The notes beneath the pieces are model-generated. The model had not been told where the DNA came from. It saw only the letters and a program-made list of their open reading frames with translations, and did not search any database. Positions 18,042-26,759 of a stretch of DNA of 43,339 nucleotides are shown here, one piece after another. Source of the stretch: Azospirillum melinis (lineage in GTDB: Bacteria > Pseudomonadota > Alphaproteobacteria > Azospirillales > Azospirillaceae); the NCBI RefSeq assembly GCF_013340935.1, contig NZ_WHOS01000061.1, forward strand, positions 1 through 43,339. The letters are read 5' to 3'. Each line of letters opens with the position of its first letter. Position 1 is the first letter of the stretch. Both the position numbers and the translations under genes were made by a program.

Positions 18042-19102
18042 GGATTTCCACCATGCCTGCGCCCGCCATGACCGCCATTCCGGTCTCCGTGGTGGTGATG
18101 ACGCGCAACGAGGCGGCGAACCTGCCGCATTGCCTGCCGGCGCTTGCCCGATTCGCCGAGTGTTTCGTGGTAGACAGCGGCAGCGATGACGGTACGCCGG
18201 ACATCGCACGATCACACGGCGCCCGCCTGGTCCCCTTCCGCTGGAATCGCCGCTACCCCAAGAAGAAGCAGTGGTGCCTGGATACTCTGCCATTCGCCCA
18301 TGACTGGGTTCTGTTCGTCGATGCCGACGAGCGGCTGACGGCGGAACTGGTTGAGGAGATCGCCCGGCTGATGGCGTCAGGCCCGGCCTGCGCGGCCTAC
18401 TGGATCGATGGCAGACCGGTCCTTCGCGGCCGGCGGCTGCGTTTCGGCTGCTGGAATCGCAAGCTTGCTTTGTTGGACCGTCGGCGCACGCGCTTTCCCG
18501 ATCAGCCCGACCTGGATATCGCCGCGATGTGGGAGGTGGAGGGGCATTACCAGCCGCAGGTGGCCGGCACGACCGGCCGGCTTTGCCACCCGATGGACCA
18601 TGAGGATGCCAAGCCGCTCTCGGCCTGGTTCGACCGCCACAACCGCTACTCCGACTGGGAGGCGGCAATTCGTGCCGATGGTCGGATGGAGCGGCTGATA
18701 ACGGGTGAACCGGATGTCGGTTCCAGCGCCTTTCCCAGCCTCCGCGCCCTCATCGGCCGGCGCATGCAGAAGCGGCTTTTCCAGCGACTGCCGGGCCGGC
18801 CGCTCTTGGCATTTCTGCATGCCTATGTGCTGCGCCTTGGCGTCCTCGATGGCGCAGCCGGGCTCGACCACGCGCTGGCGCGCGCGTTTTACTATTGGCA
18901 GGTCGGGCTCAAGATGCGGTCGGCGGCAATGGGAGCGGGAGCGTTCGACCGTTTCCCGTCCATTCGCGCCGCTTCCGAGTCTGTCCGGACTGTCCGTCCG
19001 GCCGGCGATCCTTACTCTTCGAGCAACGCGATCCGGTCGCCACCCAGCGCCTTGAGCAGGTCGAAGGTCCGCTTGCGCACACCCGGATCCTCGATCCGGT
19101 AA
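18038..19102 (+). CDS. Glycosyltransferase family 2
   Basis: A 354-residue GT-A enzyme. VSVVVMTRNEAANLPHCL opens the nucleotide-sugar fold, VVDSGSDDGT is the GT2 signature and VLFVDADER gives the metal-binding D-x-D. KKKQWCLDTLPFAHDWV and the later HPMDHEDAKPLSAWFDRHNR resemble WaaE-like and related envelope glucosyltransferases. ATG 18038 overlaps the Wzz-like stop (ATGA). An alternative ATG at 18053 is close by. The last ~30 residues (SSSNAIRSPPSALSRSKVRL and on) are read through the opposite strand of the convergent XRE gene for 91 bases and look unlike a conserved tail. Confidence 0.85.
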   Translation: MRISTMPAPAMTAIPVSVVVMTRNEAANLPHCLPALARFAECFVVDSGSDDGTPDIARSHGARLVPFRWNRRYPKKKQWCLDTLPFAHDWVLFVDADERLTAELVEEIARLMASGPACAAYWIDGRPVLRGRRLRFGCWNRKLALLDRRRTRFPDQPDLDIAAMWEVEGHYQPQVAGTTGRLCHPMDHEDAKPLSAWFDRHNRYSDWEAAIRADGRMERLITGEPDVGSSAFPSLRALIGRRMQKRLFQRLPGRPLLAFLHAYVLRLGVLDGAAGLDHALARAFYYWQVGLKMRSAAMGAGAFDRFPSIRAASESVRTVRPAGDPYSSSNAIRSPPSALSRSKVRLRTPGSSIR

Positions 19103-19479
19103 TAGGCGCGCACCAGTTCCAGCGTCTCGCGGCGGGCCATCGATTCGAACTCGTCCGTCTCGCTCATCGCCTCGGCCGGGACTTCGGCGGCAATCTGGTC
19201 AGGCGACGGCATGTCGTCGAAGAAGTAGCTGACCGGCACACCGAGAACCTGGGACAGGTTGTAAAGGCGGCTCGCGCTGATGCGGTTCGACCCACGCTCG
19301 TACTTCTGGAGCTGCTGGAAGGTGATCCCGACCGCTTCGCCCAGCTTCTCCTGGCTCAGGCCAAGCAGGGTCCGGCGAAGCCGCAGGCGGGCTCCGACAT
19401 GGATGTCGATGGGGTTGGGACCTTCGCCGCGGCGCGACAGGGTGTGGGCGGGGGCGAGTTTGGTCTTGGTCGCGCTCAT
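19012..19479 (-). CDS. XRE-family (Cro/cI-type) transcriptional regulator
   Basis: A 155-residue protein with a helix-turn-helix at about residues 27-85 (VGARLRLRRTLLGLSQEKLG, then FQQLQKYERGSNRISASRLY). A C-terminal region continues through SYFFDDM and AYYRIEDPGVRKRTFDLLKALGG. This layout is very common in alphaproteobacteria, where such proteins control envelope, secretion or stress genes. Its target is unknown, but it sits between the two halves of the polysaccharide region. GAGG is 9 bases before ATG 19479. It is convergent with the GT2 gene and overlaps its 3' end by 91 bases. The 134-base upstream stretch to 19613 is AT-richer and probably holds its promoter. Confidence 0.88.
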   Translation of the reverse strand: MSATKTKLAPAHTLSRRGEGPNPIDIHVGARLRLRRTLLGLSQEKLGEAVGITFQQLQKYERGSNRISASRLYNLSQVLGVPVSYFFDDMPSPDQIAAEVPAEAMSETDEFESMARRETLELVRAYYRIEDPGVRKRTFDLLKALGGDRIALLEE

Positions 19480-19613
19480 AAGTCGTACCTCGAAAGGAAA
19501 GCCAGAGGGAAGGCGCCGCGAGAATGCTTAGTTCAGAAAGTAAATTCTATGCAACCATTTGTGCGTATCAACGGTCCGTTTGGGTGGAAGGGGGAGGAAG
19601 AGAGCGAAAGACA

Positions 19614-20408
19614 TTAAATTTCAGGGCATCGGAAACGTAATTTCGCGTAGAGAGCGGGAAGATGGTGGCGTAATGCCAGTGCGACTCGTTGAGCCATGGC
19701 GATCATTGCGGCGTGTGCGGCTCCATGGCTGAAGTGCCGTCGTCGAATCGCTGTTTGCTCATGTCGGCCAGCGGTTGCGTCGCGCTGCGACAGGCCACCG
19801 GCCGCGAACAGACAGACCGGCCAGTGCAGCCGTTCAGCCCGTCCGCGCTTCAGCACCGACAAGGTGAAGTCATAATCGGCCGCGATCCGGTAACCGGAGT
19901 CGAAGCACAGCCCTGCCAGTGCGGACACGGAGTAGATCATCGCCTGATGGTGGGTGAACATGCCCAGCGATGCCCAGCGGTGGGAGCGGGCACGCTTCAG
20001 CAGGATACGTCCGTCACCCAGCCGTTCCAGCGCATCGCCATAGAGAAGGGCGCAGTCGGGATGCCGGGCAATCGCTTGCAAAAGCCGCATGCCGCTGCCC
20101 AGCTCCGCCAGCCGGTCGCCGGCGTTCAGAAACAGCACATGGCTGCAGCCCAGCCTGCCCGCGGCGGCGAGCGCATCGTTCATCGCATCGTACAGTCCCG
20201 AGTCGCGGGCTGAGCGCCACCACAGCGGGACATCGGCATGGCCCGCCAGCCACTCCGCCGTTCCATCGGTGGAGGCGCCGTCGGCGACCAGCCAGACGAT
20301 GCCGGGACCAAGCTCCCCGCGCAGGCTGTCATAGGTGTCGGCCAGTCCGGCGCAGTCGTTGCGGACCACGGTCAGGATGGCGAGTCGGAGCGGGGCGGGC
20401 GGCGTCAT
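19614..20408 (-). CDS. Glycosyltransferase family 2 (WcaA-like)
   Basis: A 264-residue GT-A enzyme. LAILTVVRNDCAGLADTYDS starts the fold, VADGASTDGT is the family signature, SARDSGLYDAMNDAL is the conserved acceptor-loop region and VLFLNAGDRL carries an N-x-GD variant of the D-x-D motif. These features are typical of short GT2 enzymes from colanic-acid and exopolysaccharide clusters. Its ATG overlaps the stop of the upstream SLBB gene by 4 bases, so the two are translationally coupled. The sugar donor cannot be read from sequence. Confidence 0.85.
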   Translation of the reverse strand: MTPPAPLRLAILTVVRNDCAGLADTYDSLRGELGPGIVWLVADGASTDGTAEWLAGHADVPLWWRSARDSGLYDAMNDALAAAGRLGCSHVLFLNAGDRLAELGSGMRLLQAIARHPDCALLYGDALERLGDGRILLKRARSHRWASLGMFTHHQAMIYSVSALAGLCFDSGYRIAADYDFTLSVLKRGRAERLHWPVCLFAAGGLSQRDATAGRHEQTAIRRRHFSHGAAHAAMIAMAQRVALALRHHLPALYAKLRFRCPEI

Positions 20409-23335
20409 CGCGTGATCACCGAAATCGAGGCGGCAGTGATCGCCAGCTGGCTCAGGATGTTGCCGACGGCCTTGGTGGCATCCAGCCCGTCGAAGGGACG
20501 AGGGTCGCGTGGCACCACCAGGATCGACCCGGGCGGGATGATCTCCACCCGATGATTCCAGGAGGACAGCGCCAGCGGCCGAGCCCGGCCGTCCGGCAGG
20601 ACTAGGAAGCTTCGGCCGGTGTCGGCATCGCGGGTCGGTCCGCCTGCCTCGTTCAGGTAATCCTCGGCACCCTTGCCGCTGACGAATTGCGCCGCGGTCG
20701 GATGCAGAACTTCGCCCGACACCGCCACGGTCAGCGGTCGCTTCGGGATCACGATCCGGTCATCGGGTTCCAGCAGCGGGTCGAGAGCCGGCCGGCTGCG
20801 CAGGATAGCTGGATCCGCCTCCACCACCACGCGGCCGAGCGGTTCGGCCGCGCGGAGTTGGGCGGCGAGCTGGCGGGCCAGCGCAACATTCTCCGCCTTC
20901 ACCGGCTCGCCCTTTTCCACTTCCAGCGCCAGCGTGCGCTCCAGTTCGCGCGCTTGCAGCTGGAACTGTTCTTTCTCGCGGCGGCGTTCGCTCTCGCGGG
21001 TCAGCACGGCCCCGGCCGGATAGGCGTCGTCGATCAGGCCGCCGGCCCGCGCGATCAGGGAGGACAGTGTCTCGCCACGGCCGATGTCGTAGCGGCCGGG
21101 GCGGCGCACCGCCCCCTCGATGGCAACCGCGCGGGCCTCCAGGGCCTGTGGGAGCGGGTTGATCCGCAGCGCATCGCCGGGGCCGATCCTGCGGGTGCCG
21201 TCGTGGGTCAGGTCGATGGCGTTGCGTGTGCCGTTGGCGGCCGTCAACTCCGCCACCGTGGGGTCGGCGTCGGTGGACAGCCCACCTGCCGCCGCGACCA
21301 GGGCCGCCAGCGGCGTGAGGTCGGCGACCGGATAACCGCCGGGATCGCGCACGGCGCCACGCAACTGGACGGTCCGCTCCCCAATCACCGCGACGATGGC
21401 CGGATCGAGCACGGCCGCCAGCATCGGCGGTTCGGACTCATCGTCCGCCTTGCTGTCTGTCTTGGATTCGGCGGGCTTCACCAAGCCGCGGATATCGTCG
21501 GCGGCGAACAGGTGAATGCGGTCTCCATCGCTCAGGGCACGGTCGGCACGTCCGGCAGCCACCTCCTGCGGGGAGAAGGGCAGATAGGCGCGGGTCAAGG
21601 TCCGGCGGTCATAGCGTTCGACGATGCCAAGCAGCGGATACACGTCGCGCTTCAGCGCCTTGCCCTCCGCCAGAGCCTGACGCAGCGTGGCTCCTGCCGG
21701 CAACCTGCGGGTGCCGGGCCGGCGGACATGGCCGATCAGCTCATACTGAGGCGCTTCCGATTCGACGATGGTCTCGCGCGCGCCGGCGCTCTCCGGCCCA
21801 TCGGCCACGGGATAGAAGCCGGGCCGCGGCGCTCCGGTCAGGCGCAGAACGGAGTGGCGCAAAGCCAGGGGCAGCAGATCCGGTACCGTCGCGAACAGGG
21901 GCGGGCAGGGAGTGCGGGAACCGGTCAGCGTGGCGGCGGCGCGTGCCTGCGGACCGGTGGCGAGGGAACCGGCCGGCTCCGCCGCCAGGATGCGGGCCAG
22001 CGCGACCAGACCGGGACAGGCATCCTGCGGCGGCTGGCGTTCGCCGCGCAGCAGGGCCAGCACCGCCTCCGACGTCAGGAAATCGACGTCCGCGGTCCCC
22101 AGGACATAGAGCGTGTCGCCTTCCGAAAGCTGCCGGCGATCGCGTCCGCTCAGAACGGCCGACAGATTGACTGGCCGCAGGCTGCGTGCCGCCGTGGCAG
22201 GGGCCGTGCTTTCCAGGGCGGCGAAGGGAAAATAGGCCGATGGGCGCAGGTCCGCACGGGAAAGCAGTCCTGACAAGGATTTAGCCCGGGTCAGCGCGCG
22301 CGGGCCGGGGCGCAGCACATGTCCGTCGAGCCGAACCTCGCCGCGGCGGTCTTCCCGTTCCGGCGCGATCAACAGAAGGTCGCCGTCACCGAACCGCTTG
22401 GCATCGGGGTCGGCAATCTCTTCCGTCGTTTCCTCGCCCGACGGCCCGATGCCGAATCGCACAAGCCGGCCGCGGCCGGGCCGCAGCGCGCCACCGGCGA
22501 GGTCGCGCATCTGCGACGCCGACAAGGGGCCACCATCCGGCGGCAATTCATAAATGCCCGGCCGTTTCACCGGTCCGGCAACCGCGACGGTGGCGCCGAG
22601 CGGCGGGACGAACAGGCGGTCACCGTCACGCAACGGCATATCCGCGTTGCCGGTGGCACCGGCGATTTGCAGGGCGTAGAGGTCCACCATGACCGCACCG
22701 CCGGACCGCATCAGCCTGACCGCGCGCAGGCTGCCGCCGCGATCCACACCGCCGGCGGCCAACAGCGCATCGAGCGCGGTGGCGAAGGCGCTGATCTCCT
22801 GCCGGCCAGGGCGGTGGACGGCGCCGGTGACCAGCACGCCGATCCGCCGCACCTCCGCCAGCGAGGCGAAGGCATCGGTGCTTGGCCAAGTGGCGGCGAC
22901 GGTGGCGGTCAAGTCGCGCCGCAGGGCGTCCAGCGTCAGGCCGGCAGCCGTCAGCGGTCGCAAATCGTCCACCACCAGCTGGCCGTTTCGGTCGACGGTA
23001 AAGCGTTTGCTGAAGGATTTCTGGCCGCGCAGGGTGACCAGAACGGTGTCGCCGGTGTTCAGGACATAGTCGCCCTGGATGGCGCCGGGCGCGGCCTCGG
23101 TCGCCGAAGCCGGATCGGTGGTGGAGGCGAAGAGGTCATAGCCGAACTGGCGCAACGGTTCTCCCGCACGGGTGGAGAAGGCCGCCTCCAGGGGGGAGAC
23201 CGTCGATGCCAGCTGTGGCTGCGGCAATGGTGGATCGCCCCGCGTGGGCCCGGCGGCCGACACGGCGCACGCCCACATAATCAACGCCGCCCCGGGCGCA
23301 ATTCGGGCGAATATCCTGCACGCGGCAGCCAACAT
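20405..23335 (-). CDS. Large SLBB-domain polysaccharide export protein (Wza-related)
   Basis: A 976-residue exported protein. After a signal peptide (MLAAACRIFARIAPGAALIM, cleavage near VSAAG) comes a polysaccharide-export domain (NTGDTVLVTLRGQKSF, then FTVDRNGQLVVDDLRPL). I count seven SLBB-type units, each with a G-x-V-x-x-P-G core such as GAVHRPG, GPVKRPG, GHVLRPG, GHVRRPG, GAVRDPG, GAVRRPG and GEVLHPT. The C-terminus ends SQLAITAASISVITR, as in SLBB capsule proteins. Wza-type proteins form the outer-membrane channel for capsule or EPS; this one is more than twice their ~380 residues. ATG 23335 is chosen because the signal peptide begins there; an extension to a TTG at 23419 is poorly supported. 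Confidence 0.85.
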   Translation of the reverse strand: MLAAACRIFARIAPGAALIMWACAVSAAGPTRGDPPLPQPQLASTVSPLEAAFSTRAGEPLRQFGYDLFASTTDPASATEAAPGAIQGDYVLNTGDTVLVTLRGQKSFSKRFTVDRNGQLVVDDLRPLTAAGLTLDALRRDLTATVAATWPSTDAFASLAEVRRIGVLVTGAVHRPGRQEISAFATALDALLAAGGVDRGGSLRAVRLMRSGGAVMVDLYALQIAGATGNADMPLRDGDRLFVPPLGATVAVAGPVKRPGIYELPPDGGPLSASQMRDLAGGALRPGRGRLVRFGIGPSGEETTEEIADPDAKRFGDGDLLLIAPEREDRRGEVRLDGHVLRPGPRALTRAKSLSGLLSRADLRPSAYFPFAALESTAPATAARSLRPVNLSAVLSGRDRRQLSEGDTLYVLGTADVDFLTSEAVLALLRGERQPPQDACPGLVALARILAAEPAGSLATGPQARAAATLTGSRTPCPPLFATVPDLLPLALRHSVLRLTGAPRPGFYPVADGPESAGARETIVESEAPQYELIGHVRRPGTRRLPAGATLRQALAEGKALKRDVYPLLGIVERYDRRTLTRAYLPFSPQEVAAGRADRALSDGDRIHLFAADDIRGLVKPAESKTDSKADDESEPPMLAAVLDPAIVAVIGERTVQLRGAVRDPGGYPVADLTPLAALVAAAGGLSTDADPTVAELTAANGTRNAIDLTHDGTRRIGPGDALRINPLPQALEARAVAIEGAVRRPGRYDIGRGETLSSLIARAGGLIDDAYPAGAVLTRESERRREKEQFQLQARELERTLALEVEKGEPVKAENVALARQLAAQLRAAEPLGRVVVEADPAILRSRPALDPLLEPDDRIVIPKRPLTVAVSGEVLHPTAAQFVSGKGAEDYLNEAGGPTRDADTGRSFLVLPDGRARPLALSSWNHRVEIIPPGSILVVPRDPRPFDGLDATKAVGNILSQLAITAASISVITR

Positions 23336-23546
23336 GGATGTCCAATAACCCCAGCAACCACCCGCACAGCGCGAGTGATCAGCGTTGAACACTATCGCGT
23401 GCAATAGGCCGAAAGGCAATGGCCTGCGTCCGGGGCGCCATGCAAAAGGGTGGCATCCGTGGATGGTGGGGCGGCGCTATGATGAGGCTGCCTTCCGCCG
23501 GTCCAAACCTTTCCGGGACGGCGAAACAGTCAAGGAAGCCAACGGC
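23336..23546. other. Divergent promoter region between SLBB export gene and amidohydrolase
   Basis: A 211-base region between divergent starts. It includes a short inverted element (AGGCC ... GGCCT, 23406-23425) and AACACTATCG near 23390. No gene or strong operator is seen. Confidence 0.35.
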
Positions 23547-24581
23547 GTGATCGTCATCCACAGCGAAGAGCACCGGCTGCAGGCCGGCCGGTCCGAACTC
23601 AACGACGGCCAACTCGTTCCCTGCTACGAGAAGCCCGCGCGTGCCGACATCGTCCGGGCGCGGATCGAGGCGGTCGGGCTGGGGCCGGTCGTGGAGCCCA
23701 CCCGTCACGGCATCGCCCCACTGGAACGGGTGCATGATGCCGGCTATCTCGGCTTTCTACAGACCGCGTGGGACGACTGGGTGGCGGAGCATGGTGCTGA
23801 CATCGACGCGCTGCCGCTGAACTGGGTGGCGCCGGGAATGTCGCGGCGGCGGGTGCCCCGGTCCATCGACGGGCGGCTCGGCTTCTACTCCTTCGACGCG
23901 GGGACGCCGATCACCGCGGGCACCTGGCGGGCCGCGACATCCGCAGCCGACAGCGCACTGACCGGCGCCGACCGGCTGCGGGCCGGTGATCGCAGCGCCT
24001 TTGCGCTGTGCCGTCCGCCGGGCCATCATGCCGGCCACGCCTTCTATGGCGGCTATTGCTTCTTGAACAACGCGGCCATCGCGGCGCAATCCCTGCGCGA
24101 CGGCGGGGCTGCGCGCGTGGCGGTGCTGGACGTCGATTATCACCACGGCAACGGCACCCAGGAGATCTTCTGGGAGCGTGGCGACGTGCTGTTCGTGTCG
24201 ATCCATGCCGATCCGGCCGACGAGTTCCCCTATTTCTGCGGTCATGCCGATGAGACCGGAGCGGGTGCCGGGGAAGGGGCGAACCTGAACCTGACGTTGC
24301 CCTGGGGGACCGACTGGAACGCTTACGCCCAGGCTCTGGCCGTCGCGGCGGCACGCATCCGGGAGTTCGGCGCAGACGCGCTGGTGCTGTCGCTGGGTGC
24401 GGACACCTATGGCGGCGACCCGATTTCCCGCTTCCGCCTGTTGTCGGAGGATTTCCTGCGCATGGGCGCTGCCATCGCCGGACTCGGCCTGCCGACCCTG
24501 TTCGTGATGGAAGGCGGTTATGCCGTCGATGATCTGGGCGTCAATGTCGCCAATGTCCTGACCGGCTTCGAGCAGGTTTGA
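23547..24581 (+). CDS. Acetylpolyamine amidohydrolase (histone-deacetylase family)
   Basis: A 344-residue zinc hydrolase of the arginase/deacetylase fold, which removes acetyl groups from acetylated polyamines (or other acyl amines) in the cytoplasm. Seen: RPPGHHAG with H160 and H161; zinc ligands D197 and H199 in LDVDYHHGNG; the third ligand D286 in LGADTYGGDP; and catalytic Y325 in EGGY. The length and the GADxxxxDP block fit the prokaryotic APAH class better than AcuC. GTG 23547 is chosen because AAGGAAG lies about 9 bases upstream and MIVIHSEEHRLQ is the expected start. N-carbamoylputrescine amidase lies nearby, which supports a polyamine role. Confidence 0.86.
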   Translation: MIVIHSEEHRLQAGRSELNDGQLVPCYEKPARADIVRARIEAVGLGPVVEPTRHGIAPLERVHDAGYLGFLQTAWDDWVAEHGADIDALPLNWVAPGMSRRRVPRSIDGRLGFYSFDAGTPITAGTWRAATSAADSALTGADRLRAGDRSAFALCRPPGHHAGHAFYGGYCFLNNAAIAAQSLRDGGAARVAVLDVDYHHGNGTQEIFWERGDVLFVSIHADPADEFPYFCGHADETGAGAGEGANLNLTLPWGTDWNAYAQALAVAAARIREFGADALVLSLGADTYGGDPISRFRLLSEDFLRMGAAIAGLGLPTLFVMEGGYAVDDLGVNVANVLTGFEQV

Positions 24582-24664
24582 GGCGGAGGGATGGTCGCAG
24601 GGATGTCCATACCGTTGCCGGTGCGGACGAATCGCCCTAAATTGATGGGAAGTTCGGCATCTGA

Positions 24665-25267
24665 GTGAGGATGCGGGCGGTGGCTGCCGACCTTTCCATC
24701 TCCAGCCCGTCGATCGGAACCTATTCCACCCCGCGCAGCGTGCCGCTGCGGCGGGACGGGAAGAACGCATCCGGTGCTCAGGAATCCGGCGCTCAGGATG
24801 GCAAGAGCGGCTCCGCCGACAGCGTTACCCTGTCCGACGCAGCCCGGCAGCAGGTCCAGAAACTCAAGCAGGCCGACACCAGCGTCCGCCAGCATGAGGC
24901 GGCGCATCAGGCTGCCGGCGGTGCCCATGCCGGCGGCGCCTCCTTCACCTTTACCCGCGGTCCGGACGGCAAGAACTACGCCACCGCCGGCGAGGTGCCG
25001 ATCGATGTCAGCGCCGAATCGGAACCGGCGGCCACCGTCGCCAAGATGGAGCAGGTCAAGGCCGCGGCGCTCGCACCGGCCGATCCCTCGCCCCAGGACT
25101 TGCGAGTCGCCGCACAGGCCGATGCGGCGAAGCTGCAAGCCCAATCCGAACAGCGCCGGCAGGGTGGCGATACGGCATCCGCCCGCGCTGCCGCCGCCTA
25201 TGGCGCGGCACAGGCACTCGGCAATGCGGGACGCAATTCCGGATCAGGGAAGGGGCTGACGGTCTGA
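24665..25267 (+). CDS. Putative metalloprotease-like protein with HEXXH (SprA-related family)
   Basis: A ~200-residue protein. A Ser/Gly/Asp-rich N-terminus is followed by VTLSDAARQQVQKLKQAD and the conserved block RQHEAAHQAAGG, then GGASFTFTRGPDGKNYATAG and EVPIDVSAE. HEAAH is a zincin-type HEXXH. This block defines the SprA-related/putative metalloprotease (CJM1_0395-like) family. The C-terminus is Ala/Gln-rich and helical. No signal peptide is evident. Protease activity is inferred only from HEXXH. The start is GTG 24665 or ATG 24671; neither has ideal ribosome binding site spacing. It lies 83 bases after the amidohydrolase and converges on aguB. Confidence 0.72.
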   Translation: MRMRAVAADLSISSPSIGTYSTPRSVPLRRDGKNASGAQESGAQDGKSGSADSVTLSDAARQQVQKLKQADTSVRQHEAAHQAAGGAHAGGASFTFTRGPDGKNYATAGEVPIDVSAESEPAATVAKMEQVKAAALAPADPSPQDLRVAAQADAAKLQAQSEQRRQGGDTASARAAAAYGAAQALGNAGRNSGSGKGLTV

Positions 25268-25316
25268 CGCCGCGGCAGCCAGCGCCCGCCGTCAGCGTAA
25301 GCTCCCTCTCAACCGG

Positions 25317-26225
25317 TCAGCGACGCGGGGTGGTTTCGCCGTCCAGCGTCAGCAGGGCGCCATACAGCTCCGGCCGCCGGTCGCGGAAGAGCCCCCAGGA
25401 GGCGCGCTGCGCTGCGATACGGTCGAGGTCGAAGCTGGCGGTCAGGACCGTCCGGCTCTCGCGGTCGGCCTGCGCGACGATCTCCCCCTGCGGGCCGGCG
25501 ATGAAGGACGAGCCATAGAAGGTCAGCGCGCAGCCTTCCCCCTGCTCAACCCCGACGCGGTTGGAAGCCACCAGCGGCATCAGGTTGGCGCCGGCGTGGC
25601 CCTGCATCACCCTGGTCCAGTGGCCCTGGCTGTCGATGGAGGAATCCTGCGGTTCCGACCCGATGGCGGTGGGATAGAGCAGGATCTCCGCCCCTTTCAG
25701 CGCCATGACGCGCGCCGTCTCCGGGAACCATTGGTCCCAGCAGATGGCGCAGCCGACCGTGGCGTAGCGGGTCTTGAACACCTGGATGCCGCTGTCGCCG
25801 GGGCTGAAATAGAACTTCTCCTGATAGCCGGGGCCGTCGGGAATGTGGGACTTGCGATAGACGCCCAGCAGGCTGCCGTCCGCATCGACCATGGCCATCG
25901 AGTTGTAATAGGCGTTGCGGGCCTTTTCGAAGAAGCTGACGGGGATGACCACCGACAGCTCCCGCGCAAGGGCCTGCATCCGTCCGATCACCGGGTGACC
26001 TTCAACCGGCGCGGCCAGTTCGAACAGCGACTGCTTCTGGTCCTTGCAGAAATAGGGGGTCTCGAACAGTTCCTGCGGCAGGACGATCTGCGCGCCCTTG
26101 GCGGCAGCCTCGCGAATCAGCGATTCGACGCCATCGACATTGGCGGCACGGTCCCAGCTGCAGGCCATCTGGGTGGCGGCGACGGTGACGGTACGGGACG
26201 AAGGGACGGTCGGCGAAGCGGTCAT
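25317..26225 (-). CDS. aguB: N-carbamoylputrescine amidase
   Basis: Nitrilase-superfamily enzyme that hydrolyses N-carbamoylputrescine to putrescine, CO2 and ammonia, the last step of the agmatine route. The E-K-C triad is visible: E52 in LPQELFETPYFC, K125 in YRKSHIPDGPGY and C162 in CAICWDQWFPE. The LPQELFETPYFC and GPGYQEKFYFSPGD blocks are typical of AguB rather than other nitrilases. The product is 302 residues, normal length. No agmatine deiminase gene (aguA) is in the window. The start is ATG 26225 with a ~10-residue non-conserved leader. Its promoter is in the AT-rich region after 26226. Confidence 0.93.
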   Translation of the reverse strand: MTASPTVPSSRTVTVAATQMACSWDRAANVDGVESLIREAAAKGAQIVLPQELFETPYFCKDQKQSLFELAAPVEGHPVIGRMQALARELSVVIPVSFFEKARNAYYNSMAMVDADGSLLGVYRKSHIPDGPGYQEKFYFSPGDSGIQVFKTRYATVGCAICWDQWFPETARVMALKGAEILLYPTAIGSEPQDSSIDSQGHWTRVMQGHAGANLMPLVASNRVGVEQGEGCALTFYGSSFIAGPQGEIVAQADRESRTVLTASFDLDRIAAQRASWGLFRDRRPELYGALLTLDGETTPRR

Positions 26226-26759
26226 TGCGGGTTCACGGCTCCTGTGAAGGGCGGTTCGGTGCTTGTGTGACCAAAGGTCGCGGCAGTTGCAAGCGGTCGG
26301 AAGGGAATTCTCAATAATTTAGCGAAATATTCATTTAACGTTCTGGCGCTGTACGAATTGCCAAATAAAACCGATCCAATCGGCAATCATCATATCGATC
26401 ATCATATGCGGATATGGTGTCTGCCGACTGCGCCAAAAAGATGGATGTGACACAAGTCCGCCATGCGAAGAGTCGGTGGACGTGTTCTGCTTATGCTGCC
26501 GGCGATTCGGATGACCAAAGCGGGCATATCATTGCATGCCGGCGACCGATGGCTGCGCAATTGATTTGCGCTTTGCACACAACACGTTATGATTGGATGA
26601 CGCAGCCATGCCCACTCGTGTCAAGGTGGTGTTACCAGACAGGCATGGACCCGGTGGATGCAATGCGGCGGCGTCGCCTCGACAGGCGGCTGTCCGTCCA
26701 TCGCGGCCAACGGGCTGGGGTGGCTGTGGGCACGGAACGACGGCAGAGAGATTGTCGGT
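26226..26759. other. AT-rich divergent intergenic region between aguB and a MarR gene
   Basis: A 534-base region. Bases 26305-26415 are clearly more AT-rich than the rest of the window (AATAATTTAGCG, AAATATTCATTTAACG, CAAATAAAACC) and probably contain promoters. A 10-bp direct repeat lies at 26386-26407. GCGCAA and TTGCGC form a short inverted repeat near 26555-26571. Overlapping open frames here have no recognisable product, so I do not call a gene. Confidence 0.55.
26386..26407. repeat. Direct repeat ATCATCATAT, 12-bp period
   Basis: Two copies of ATCATCATAT at 26386-26395 and 26398-26407, separated by CG, lie about 160 bases upstream of the aguB start and 350 bases upstream of the MarR gene. 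A ~12-bp period puts the copies roughly on one face of the helix, as for a pair of regulator half-sites. Confidence 0.5.

Noticed and set aside
20687..22273. 528-codon open frame antisense to the SLBB gene
   Set aside because: Shadow of the SLBB coding sequence; no RBS or domain.
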